DNA of 43,744 bases, taken from NCBI GenBank assembly GCA_019090895.1, contig JAHRVB010000156.1, forward strand, positions 1 through 43,744, in the 5' to 3' direction. Origin of the DNA: Kangiellaceae bacterium. Lineage in GTDB: Bacteria > Pseudomonadota > Gammaproteobacteria > Enterobacterales > Kangiellaceae. Position 1 is the first letter of the stretch. Every line of letters starts with the position of its first letter. Shown one piece after another: positions 24,882 through 32,636 of this stretch. The position numbers were made by a program, and so were the translations under genes. The notes beneath the pieces were generated by a model. That model made no database searches and was not told where the DNA came from. It saw nothing but the letters and a program-made list of their open reading frames with translations.

Positions 24882-26726
24882 TTATTTGCTTGCGATATAG
24901 TCGTCAATGTATTGAGACAAAACACTTAGAGGGACTGGGCCATTTTTCAATACGACTTCATGGAATTCTCGAATATCAAACTTGTCACCCATAATCGTTT
25001 CTGCTTTGGTTCTAAGCTCAAGGATTTTTAACATACCAATCTTATACGCAGTTGCTTGAGAAGGCATGACGATATGTCGTTCAACCATTTTTACTGCATC
25101 CGGTTGTGGATTTGGTGTATTGGTGACGTAATATTCGATACCTTTTTCTCGATCCCATTTCATCGCATGGATACCGGTATCAACCACTAATCGACATGCT
25201 CTCCAAAGCTCCATTGCGAGTCGACCAAAATCAGAATAGGGGTCGCTATACATGCCTATCTCTTTGGGTAGAAATTCTGAATACAATCCCCAACCCTCGG
25301 TGTAGGCCGTAAAGCTTGAAAACTTTCTGAACTTGGGCAAACCCTCAAGTTCTAAAGCAATTGCTCTTTGCATATGGTGTCCAGGAATACCTTCATGATA
25401 AGCGAGGGCTTCCATTTGATAAGTGGGCATATCGCTCATGCGGTATAAGTTGGCGTAATAAATACCAGGCCGCGTTCCATCTAGTGAAGGGCTCTGATAG
25501 AAAGCCTTACCAGCCGATTTTTCTCTAAATGACTCAACGGCTTTAACGGTGAGATCGGCTTTCGGTTTAACAATAAATAACTCATCTAAGCGAGACTTCA
25601 TGGTATTAATTAGCTGGGTCGCTTCGGTTAAATATTGTTGTTTACCTTGCTCTGATTCAGGGTAATAGAACTGAACATCGTTCCTCATAAACTCGAAGAA
25701 AGCGGCAAGGTCGTCTTTAAATCCTACCTTGTCCTTAATTAGTTTCATTTCGTCATGGATACGAGCGACTTCATCCAATCCAATTTGATGGATCTCTTTA
25801 GCGGTTAAGCTTGTTGACGTTGTTCGCGCAAGAGCGTTATTGAAAAAAGCTTCCCCATCTGGAAGTTTCCATGCGCCGTCTCTATCATCAGCTTTACTTT
25901 GGATCACTTTAACCGCAGCTATTAACTTCTCAAAACCGGGTTTAACACTTGATCTTAATGCGTCCTTCGCTCGCTTAATAAGTTCATCACGTTTTAAATC
26001 GTCTAAGTCTAATTGAGTTAGCTTATTACTAAAGTCCGCTAATAGAGTGCTGTCATCTCCTTCAGTGAATGGCGCACCCTGAACGATGTTTTCGCTATCA
26101 CTAATGACATATGGATAAACGAATTTTGGCGCTATAATTCCTTTTTCTGCTCGGGTATTAATCCCATCGATGACTTGGTCAAAAAGTGGCGCAACCTTTT
26201 CCAATCGAGATATATAGGCTTCTGCGTCGGCGAGATCAGTAATCGTGTGTTGGTTAATCAGTAAAGAGGGTACTTGAGAATGGATGCCAAACATTTGATT
26301 GAGAGGGTAGTTATGAAAACGCCATTTAAAGTCAGCTATCTCTTGTTCCAAATTAAGCTTCATAATATCGAGACTCACTTTAGTTTGAGCATCGAGCATA
26401 CTCGCATCAATCTGATTAACTTTTGCTAGATCATCTTTGGTGACTTGAAGATTTTGAAGGGCTCTTTCTTCAGAAAGGTCGTCCCATTTGTCTTGGTCCT
26501 TTTTGATACCTAGGAACGATTGAAACATTGGGCTTCGCATAACCCCTTCCATAAAAATGGTTTCGAACAGCGCATTAGCCTTTTCAGATTCAGTCATTTG
26601 TTTTTCTGAGGTCATGTTAGCCGAAGCCGGTTGAGTATCGACCGGGACTGGTGCATCTTGTTGACCACAGCTCGCCAATAGGGCGGTTAATGTGGTTGAC
26701 AATAAAAAGGTGGGTAGTTTTCTCAA
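24882..26726 (-). CDS. DUF885-family lipoprotein, metallopeptidase-like
   Basis: A 614-residue lipoprotein. The start is set at TTG 26726 because GAGGAG lies 5 nt before it and the product then begins as a classical lipoprotein signal (L-R-K-L-P, hydrophobic, lipobox LLASC near residue 20); an ATG nine codons earlier has no ribosome site and would give an odd basic extension. The DUF885 core contains the metal-binding motif 'HEGIPGHH' (about 444-451) and the downstream 'YTEGWGLYSEF', which fit a zinc peptidase of the M-class gluzincin-like fold. The cleavage target is unknown; exported members of this family may degrade peptides. It appears to be a single-gene transcript, ending in a hairpin. 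Confidence 0.85.
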   Translation of the reverse strand: MRKLPTFLLSTTLTALLASCGQQDAPVPVDTQPASANMTSEKQMTESEKANALFETIFMEGVMRSPMFQSFLGIKKDQDKWDDLSEERALQNLQVTKDDLAKVNQIDASMLDAQTKVSLDIMKLNLEQEIADFKWRFHNYPLNQMFGIHSQVPSLLINQHTITDLADAEAYISRLEKVAPLFDQVIDGINTRAEKGIIAPKFVYPYVISDSENIVQGAPFTEGDDSTLLADFSNKLTQLDLDDLKRDELIKRAKDALRSSVKPGFEKLIAAVKVIQSKADDRDGAWKLPDGEAFFNNALARTTSTSLTAKEIHQIGLDEVARIHDEMKLIKDKVGFKDDLAAFFEFMRNDVQFYYPESEQGKQQYLTEATQLINTMKSRLDELFIVKPKADLTVKAVESFREKSAGKAFYQSPSLDGTRPGIYYANLYRMSDMPTYQMEALAYHEGIPGHHMQRAIALELEGLPKFRKFSSFTAYTEGWGLYSEFLPKEIGMYSDPYSDFGRLAMELWRACRLVVDTGIHAMKWDREKGIEYYVTNTPNPQPDAVKMVERHIVMPSQATAYKIGMLKILELRTKAETIMGDKFDIREFHEVVLKNGPVPLSVLSQYIDDYIASK

Positions 26727-26974
26727 GGGAACTCCTCGTTTTGTATTTGACAAATGGGGTCAGTATTAAGGTTCGTGTTTTATACTCGACTAAATTGAGC
26801 ACAGGTTGCGTCGGATAATAGCACACATGTTCTATTAAATAGAAAGGCTATTAGATACGCATTAAGTAGGTGTTTAATTGACTCTAGGAAGTCTTCGGGT
26901 TCTCACAAACGTAACATTTATAGGATATCACCTGTCGTTTAGAGAGAACCCTATTATCCCGAAACTGTAGATTA

Positions 26975-27709
26975 ATGAACAAATTCCTAGTGTCACTTTT
27001 ATTGGCCCACATCAGTCTCGGATGCTTATCGCAAGAGTTCTCTAGCGGGCCTCAAAAAGTTCCTCTGATCGAGTTATATACATCGGAAGGCTGCAGTAGC
27101 TGTCCGCCAGCAGAGCGATGGTTCAATAAACTGGCTGAATCTAAAGAGCTTTGGTCGCACTATGTACCCATTGCATTTCACGTCGATTACTGGGATTACA
27201 TCGGTTGGAAAGATCCCTATGGGTCTGCTACACATTCTCGACGGCAGCGTCAGTATAAAACTGAGGGTAATATTAAGGGTGTGTACACTCCGGGGTTGAT
27301 CTATATGGGGACTGAATGGCGCAGTTGGTATATCGACAAACGTATTCCAAAGGTTAGTTGGCCAGACGTTGGTGAGCTAACTGTCAAAATAAAGAACCAG
27401 CAAGCGAACGTCATTTTTAGACCGATACAGGATTTTAATGATACATTAAAAATAAATGTTTCGATTTTGGGGTTTAACTTAGAAACTAAGGTTAAAGGAG
27501 GAGAGAACAAAGGAAAGCGTTTGATGCATCATTTCGTAAACCTCGCCAATCAGACGGGCTTGTCAAACGGAAAAAATCAACTTTACCACTGGAAAATTAG
27601 ATTACCATCCGTTTCAAAATTCGATAACAAACGCCTTGCATATGTTGTTTGGGTGAGTAAAAATGATCAGCAGCGACCCATTCAATCGACTGGCGCATGG
27701 AAGTTATAA
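26975..27709 (+). CDS. DUF1223-family exported thioredoxin-like protein
   Basis: A 244-residue protein with an N-terminal signal (MNKF, hydrophobic 5-16). It may be a lipoprotein, since a Cys sits at 17 after 'ISLG', but the lipobox is imperfect. The thioredoxin-like redox motif is C40-S-S-C43 in 'YTSEGCSSCPPAE'. The following 'FHVDYWDYIGWKDPYG' and 'TPGLIYMG' segments are characteristic of DUF1223. The C-terminal half is beta-rich. A redox or thiol role in the periplasm is inferred from the motif, with no known substrate. It is convergent with the DUF2147 gene and divergent from DUF885. Confidence 0.82.
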   Translation: MNKFLVSLLLAHISLGCLSQEFSSGPQKVPLIELYTSEGCSSCPPAERWFNKLAESKELWSHYVPIAFHVDYWDYIGWKDPYGSATHSRRQRQYKTEGNIKGVYTPGLIYMGTEWRSWYIDKRIPKVSWPDVGELTVKIKNQQANVIFRPIQDFNDTLKINVSILGFNLETKVKGGENKGKRLMHHFVNLANQTGLSNGKNQLYHWKIRLPSVSKFDNKRLAYVVWVSKNDQQRPIQSTGAWKL

Positions 27710-27736
27710 GATTACCAGGCACAGCGCATTCTAAGG

Positions 27737-28180
27737 TCAATCATTCTTTGTCTCAAGGCGAACCCACTCTTGAGTGCGAAAGAAAAAACCGATATACCCT
27801 CGAACCATTAATCGCTCTCCCTCTAGCCATATCTTCGCGTCATAATGCTTGCCGTTGTCCGGATCAAGTATCTCCCCGTCGGTCCAAACTTCACCATCAA
27901 AATTCATTCCGGTTAGAATATTTAAACCAATCACTGATCGGTTTTTTAGATCGCCTTTACATTTTTGGCAGATAGGATCTTTGATGTCGCCTTCTTTCGG
28001 GTAAATCTTAGTAATATGAGCTGTAAGCTCACTACTAACCATTGAAAGCGTAATTAGTGAACGCGGTCGCTTGGTTTTATCGTCAATGGTTTGCCACACA
28101 CCTAGATAGTTTTCAGTTGATTCCGCGAGTACAGGAATTGAGCAGAATAGTAGTATTAACAGTATAGTGTTGGTTTTCAT
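27737..28180 (-). CDS. DUF2147-family exported protein
   Basis: A 147-residue protein with a signal peptide (cleavage near VLA-E, residue 19-20). The mature part begins with the family motif 'YLGVWQTIDDKTKRPRS' and is a small beta-barrel-like fold. Other DUF2147 features present are 'ICQKCKGDLKNRSVIGLNIL' with a C-x2-C pair, 'DGEILDPDNGKHYDAKIWL' and 'LMVRGYIGFFFRTQEW'. Its function is unknown in the family. The start codon overlaps the stop of the preceding membrane-protein gene (ATGA), so the two are translationally coupled. Confidence 0.85.
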   Translation of the reverse strand: MKTNTILLILLFCSIPVLAESTENYLGVWQTIDDKTKRPRSLITLSMVSSELTAHITKIYPKEGDIKDPICQKCKGDLKNRSVIGLNILTGMNFDGEVWTDGEILDPDNGKHYDAKIWLEGERLMVRGYIGFFFRTQEWVRLETKND

Positions 28181-28686
28181 AAGTAACCTATCGCATTATT
28201 CTTACTGATATATTTTGCTGCATAAGCGCCAATTTGATAGCCCGCATAAGAAGCCGCGAGCCAATACCAACCTATTTTTATTTCAATTAAGCCGGGCCAA
28301 TATTGAAACCATAAGAAGGCAGGGACAATGTTTAAAAAACTTTCTATCACTAGACCAATAAGTGATGCGAATGAAAGTTGCTCCATCAAATTATCCCAGG
28401 AAGTGTAGGCGGCGAAAAAGTCGAAGATCTCAATCGCTTCTACATGCAGATAAGTCGCAAACGCCATAGTGCCATAATAACCGCCGCCGAAAAAGAGCCA
28501 TTTTTGGTGAATAGGATTTAGCTTAAAGTCAGAATCACTGTCGTCACTCTCTTTCTTTTTTTGCTTAAGCTTAGCGATACTATCATCGGCTGAGATATAG
28601 TCTTTCTTTATTGACCAATAGATCAGAGCATATCCAACCAATGCCGTCGGTAAACCGGCGATAAAGATCGCTCTTATTATTTCCAT
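28177..28686 (-). CDS. Inner-membrane protein, unknown function
   Basis: A 169-residue protein with about four transmembrane helices (about 5-25, 65-85, 105-130 and 140-160). A charged cytosolic loop rich in Lys, Glu, Asp and Ser (about 36-58) separates the first two. I recognise no family. It overlaps the DUF2147 gene by 4 nt downstream and the preceding gene by 10 nt upstream, so all three are translated as one unit. The aromatic-rich C-terminal half ('LWFQYWPGLIEIKIGWYWL') suggests a small membrane scaffold. Confidence 0.7.
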   Translation of the reverse strand: MEIIRAIFIAGLPTALVGYALIYWSIKKDYISADDSIAKLKQKKKESDDSDSDFKLNPIHQKWLFFGGGYYGTMAFATYLHVEAIEIFDFFAAYTSWDNLMEQLSFASLIGLVIESFLNIVPAFLWFQYWPGLIEIKIGWYWLAASYAGYQIGAYAAKYISKNNAIGYL

Positions 28687-29048
28687 TCGGTTGTCTCTCC
28701 TCTATTCGGATTAAATTGATTTGATTCAATATCGAATAACCGCCACTCAAAACTAAAACCAGCTTCTTCGACGATTCCTTGAACTTTCGTTAAGAATTCG
28801 ATCACTTGATTATTGGGATGATACTGGCAGACAAGACAAATAATTGGATTTAAAAAACTGGCTTGAGGATCCTTGAGTGCCATTTCACCCGATTCAATAT
28901 AGGCGAGATAGTGATTTATTTTTTGCTGTAGCAACAGTAATTTATCTTGATACTGCCAATCCAGATGATCGGAGATCGTTAGGTAAATCATTCCTTTGTC
29001 TTGAGCGGCGGATATGATGTCAATTTGATCTGATAGCAAAATGGTCAT
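28677..29048 (-). CDS. DUF6572-like protein
   Basis: A 123-residue soluble protein that opens with 'QIDIISAAQDKGMIYLTISDHLDWQYQDKLLLLQQKINHYLAYIESGE' (about 8-55). This pattern resembles DUF6572 proteins, which I recognise only loosely. No catalytic motif is visible. It is the first gene of the three-gene overlapping set, so it may supply the cytosolic partner of the membrane protein. The ATG is preceded by a weak purine stretch. Function unknown. Confidence 0.65.
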   Translation of the reverse strand: MTILLSDQIDIISAAQDKGMIYLTISDHLDWQYQDKLLLLQQKINHYLAYIESGEMALKDPQASFLNPIICLVCQYHPNNQVIEFLTKVQGIVEEAGFSFEWRLFDIESNQFNPNRGETTEWK

Positions 29049-29250
29049 TCACTCTATCCAACTAGAAAGTTAACACTACGAAAGTTGTTTATAACTGAAT
29101 GACTACAGGATTTCATCCTAATTCATATTTACACAGTTCTTAGTGGTGTCACTGTTACTAAGTACTACCCATATAAGTAGCTTTTAACCTTCGGTTGCTA
29201 TAAAATTGGTCAACTTGACTCTACCATTCTCGATAGAAGGTATTAGAGCT

Positions 29251-30945
29251 ATGCTTCAATCCATCGACATCCGAAATTTCGCCATTATTAAATCACTCCA
29301 GTTAGATTGGCGCGCAGGTATGACCGTTATTACCGGCGAAACAGGGGCTGGAAAATCTATTGTTATTGATGCTCTTGGTTTAACCCTTGGCGAAAGAGCA
29401 GAGCAGACGGCCATCTCTCCAGGTGCATCGCAGGCAGAAGTCAGCGCCATTTTTTCGATCGATGCAGCAAGTAGCGGTTATCAATGGTTACAAGAGAATG
29501 ACTTACTTGACGACTACGACAGCGAAGAAGTGATCCAGCCGCAAGCTGAGTTTGAGTGTATTCTTCGGCGGGTCATTATCAAAGGTGGTCGTTCTAAATG
29601 TTACATTAATGGCCGTAATGTCACTCAAGCACAATTGAAAGGTCTTGGAGTGTTTTTAGTCGATATTCACGGTCAGCACGCCCACCAATCCTTACTCAAA
29701 AATAAAGAACAACTGAACTTATTAGATCGATTTGCCAATCATCAAGATTTAATCAGTAATGTTACTTTGGCCTATCAGCAACTAAATACTATTCGAGAGA
29801 AGAAAAAGCGCCTAGAAGCGGAAAAACAGACTCGCGACTCCCAACGTGAATTGTTGGTTTATCAGGTAGAAGAATTAGAACAATCGAATCCGGAACAATC
29901 AGTGCTCGATGAGTTGGAAATATCTCATCAAAAAGCAGCAACCTCTCAGGACCGATTATTGATTGCGTCGGAAGCGATGAATGCGCTCTCAACTAATGAA
30001 TCTGGTTCTGTACTTGGCGCGTTAACGGAGGCGATATCACAAATTAGCAAATTACTCACCATTGACCCGACACTTCACGGAATTGCAGAAACCCTAACGG
30101 ATGCAGAATCCTTATTGCAAGATGCGAATCAAGAATTGCAGAGCTACTCGGAAAATCTTGAATGTGATCCAGAACGATTATTGGAACTGGATCAACAACT
30201 GAGTCAATTCCATGATCTCGCTCGAAAGCATCATGTAGCGCTCACAGAACTTCCAGCACACTTTAGTCAACTACAAAATGACTTGCAACAGCTTCAATCA
30301 GATGACGATGCCTTAATCAAAATCCAAAAGGAATATAACGACGCGGAAAAAACCTATCTATGTCAGGCGAAACTCCTCACCGCTAGTCGAACTAAAATAG
30401 CGCGCACTCTAGAGAAAAAAGTAACCGCCAAAATACAACCGTTAGCAATGGAAGGTGGTCAATTTTCTATACAGATTAAGTCGAAAGATTCTTATTCATC
30501 TTTGGGGCTAGAAGATATCGAATACTTGGTTTCGGCTAATCCAGGACAACCACTTCAACCGTTAAATAAGGTCGCTTCAGGTGGAGAACTATCTCGAATT
30601 AGTTTAGCGATTTCTACGATCACGTCCGAACATCAACTTGTACCTTGTATTATTTTTGATGAGGTGGATGTCGGTATCGGTGGCGCGACAGCCGAAACTG
30701 TCGGACTTTTATTGCAACAGCTGGCGGATAAGCGGCAGGTGTTGTGTGTAACTCATCAACCTCAAGTTGCTTCTTGTGGTAATCAACACTTGGTGGCTAG
30801 TAAGACCAAGCTCTCTGATAGTACAACTACAGAAATCAATGAGCTCGACCAAAAACAGCGAATAGAAGAAATTGCAAGAATGCTTGGTGGAAAGGTCATT
30901 TCTGACAAAACCATATCCCACGCAAAAGAAATGCTCAAACTATGA
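29251..30945 (+). CDS. recN: DNA repair protein RecN
   Basis: A 564-residue SMC-like ATPase involved in double-strand break repair, often induced in the SOS response. The N-terminal ATPase half has Walker A GETGAGKS (29-36). The centre is a long coiled coil (about 155-380) with heptad-like Glu, Lys and Gln, and the C-terminal half has the signature 'VASGGELSR', Walker B 'IIFDEVDVGIGG' and a switch segment 'VTHQPQVAS'. Length matches E. coli RecN (553). The ATG at 29251 is used, as GAAGG-type purines precede it; a TTG 45 nt earlier would add residues unlike the family. I found no convincing LexA box upstream. The stop overlaps the following SGNH gene (ATGA). Confidence 0.95.
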   Translation: MLQSIDIRNFAIIKSLQLDWRAGMTVITGETGAGKSIVIDALGLTLGERAEQTAISPGASQAEVSAIFSIDAASSGYQWLQENDLLDDYDSEEVIQPQAEFECILRRVIIKGGRSKCYINGRNVTQAQLKGLGVFLVDIHGQHAHQSLLKNKEQLNLLDRFANHQDLISNVTLAYQQLNTIREKKKRLEAEKQTRDSQRELLVYQVEELEQSNPEQSVLDELEISHQKAATSQDRLLIASEAMNALSTNESGSVLGALTEAISQISKLLTIDPTLHGIAETLTDAESLLQDANQELQSYSENLECDPERLLELDQQLSQFHDLARKHHVALTELPAHFSQLQNDLQQLQSDDDALIKIQKEYNDAEKTYLCQAKLLTASRTKIARTLEKKVTAKIQPLAMEGGQFSIQIKSKDSYSSLGLEDIEYLVSANPGQPLQPLNKVASGGELSRISLAISTITSEHQLVPCIIFDEVDVGIGGATAETVGLLLQQLADKRQVLCVTHQPQVASCGNQHLVASKTKLSDSTTTEINELDQKQRIEEIARMLGGKVISDKTISHAKEMLKL

Positions 30946-31547
30946 TTTTTCGGTTCTTATTTAGCGTCTATCTAGTCGTTTTGATTGCAGCTTGTTCGAG
31001 CGAGTCATTGCCTGAATTATCTGAAGAACAGGTCATTCTAGCATTTGGTGACAGTTTAACTTCTGGTGTCGGCGTTAACAAAGAACACAGCTACCCAAGC
31101 CAGTTGGCTAAGCTGAGTGGATTACAAGTGATCAATGCCGGAGTCTCGGGGGAAACGACTGAGCAAGGTGTCAGTCGTTTTAATAGGTTACTTGATCAAT
31201 TGCAACCTGATCTGATTATTTTGATGGAGGGTGGCAATGATATATTACGTAACCTCTCAATGGACCAGACAAAGTCCAACTTGTCCAAAATGATCGAACG
31301 CGCGAACTCTGACGGAGTGCCGGTAATATTAATGGGCATTCCTAAAAAGAGTCTGTTTTCTTCGTCCGCACCTTTGTATGCTGAATTGGCAGAAAAATAT
31401 CAATTGGTGTTTGATGGTGAAACTGTGGCAGAAATTATCAAAAGTCCATCGATGAAGTCGGACTCAGTTCATTTTAATCAAAAGGGTTATTACAGATTAG
31501 CGGAGATTATTCATCAACGGTTAAAAGCGACTGGCGCTCTTCAATAG
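30942..31547 (+). CDS. SGNH-family lipoprotein esterase (TesA/arylesterase-like)
   Basis: A 201-residue lipoprotein (lipobox LIAAC with Cys18), probably anchored in the periplasm. SGNH blocks are complete: block I 'FGDSLTSG' (nucleophile S38), block II G67 in 'NAGVSGET', block III 'GGND' (N99) and block V 'DSVHFN' (D174, H177). The layout fits the TesA/GDSL group that cleaves thioesters, esters or lysophospholipids. The start overlaps the recN stop by 4 nt (ATGA), implying translational coupling. That is unusual for a DNA-repair gene and an exported esterase, and the reason is not visible in the sequence. Confidence 0.88.
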   Translation: MIFRFLFSVYLVVLIAACSSESLPELSEEQVILAFGDSLTSGVGVNKEHSYPSQLAKLSGLQVINAGVSGETTEQGVSRFNRLLDQLQPDLIILMEGGNDILRNLSMDQTKSNLSKMIERANSDGVPVILMGIPKKSLFSSSAPLYAELAEKYQLVFDGETVAEIIKSPSMKSDSVHFNQKGYYRLAEIIHQRLKATGALQ

Positions 31548-31567
31548 AGTTTCTTAACAGCCATTTA

Positions 31568-32491
31568 TTAATGGGATCTAATAGAGCATCGTTTGGTCAT
31601 CGATTTATCCGCAGCCAATTTAATAATGGAATGGTTATCAACACAAGGAAACAGGTGACCTTGATTAGCGAGTACATTCAAATGGCAGTTTGGGATTGAC
31701 TGTTGGTTATTTTGACTAAATGAAATTGGCACCACTTGATCGTTTTCCCCATGAAAGATATCAACTTCTATTTTTATTTCTTCAAGAGCAAATCCCCAAT
31801 CAGAATATTGAATCGAAATATCTTTAGTTGGCCCTTTGCTACCTTCTTTAAATGCTTCTTGTTGGGTACGAAACAATATCGTTCTTACTTTCTCGTTTTT
31901 CATAATTGACCTATCAGAGTGGCTGGGGTTTGTTTGATAAGATCGTAGATACAATTTAGGAAGAGTCTTAATTGTAATCGATAATAAGTCTAAGTAAATT
32001 CTAAGCAATACAGGGTGCTTTTGATGGTTACGAGCAATGAGCTTTTCAACGGATGAATGAATATGTTCGGTAGGTCTATCAATCTTTTGAAAGTTAGTAT
32101 GCCCAGCAATGATAGAACAAAAAAGTAGCCGTTCGGGAATTGCGCAACTGGTCGCCAATGCATAGGCGCCACCACCAGACCAACCCATCACTCCAAAGTT
32201 ATCGAATCTAAGTTCGTCAGCGAGTTCAACGACATCCTTCGGGTAGTCGAGAAGAGTACGTTTCGGTAAATAGCTAGAACCGCCAATGCCTGGCCTATCC
32301 ATACAGATCAAGCGTAATCCGAAATGCTTGGCGGCTTTATGAAAAAATTGACCTTCGGCTTTTGACCCAGAGGTGGTATGTGAGTAAAAAACAGGCATAC
32401 CCTTAGTGTCGCCAAATTCTTGGTAACAAAGAATTCGATGGTCAGAAAGAATGTGGTATTTAGTAGGACTAAGATAATCGAGTTGAAGCAT
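31568..32491 (-). CDS. Alpha/beta-hydrolase, probably cytosolic
   Basis: A protein of 307 residues if read from the ATG at 32491; a TTG at 32527 would add 12 residues. Neither start has a good ribosome site. The nucleophile elbow is G-W-S105-G-G-G, the acid is probably in 'HGENDQVVP', and the His is in 'NQGHLFP'. The 'SHTTSG' and 'DRPGIGGSS' segments near residues 37-73 give the oxyanion and lid-type layout of epoxide-hydrolase/proline-iminopeptidase relatives. No signal peptide is seen. The substrate is unknown. The gene converges on the SGNH esterase and has no obvious operon partner. Confidence 0.82.
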   Translation of the reverse strand: MLQLDYLSPTKYHILSDHRILCYQEFGDTKGMPVFYSHTTSGSKAEGQFFHKAAKHFGLRLICMDRPGIGGSSYLPKRTLLDYPKDVVELADELRFDNFGVMGWSGGGAYALATSCAIPERLLFCSIIAGHTNFQKIDRPTEHIHSSVEKLIARNHQKHPVLLRIYLDLLSITIKTLPKLYLRSYQTNPSHSDRSIMKNEKVRTILFRTQQEAFKEGSKGPTKDISIQYSDWGFALEEIKIEVDIFHGENDQVVPISFSQNNQQSIPNCHLNVLANQGHLFPCVDNHSIIKLAADKSMTKRCSIRSH

Positions 32492-32636
32492 TTTTGGATC
32501 ATACAGGGTGGAAACAGCATGATTCAATTACCGAACATTGAACTATAATTGAATTTTAAGTGAATCAGTCAGAACCTAATCGCCTCATCCCAATAAGACG
32601 ATTGATAAAAAGAAATTGTCCCAAGTGAAGCGAGAC

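Noticed and set aside
29152-29167. Possible LexA box upstream of recN (CTGT with an A/T-rich middle)
   Set aside because: Only the left half matches; the right half lacks CAG and the whole differs at about eight of sixteen positions from the consensus.
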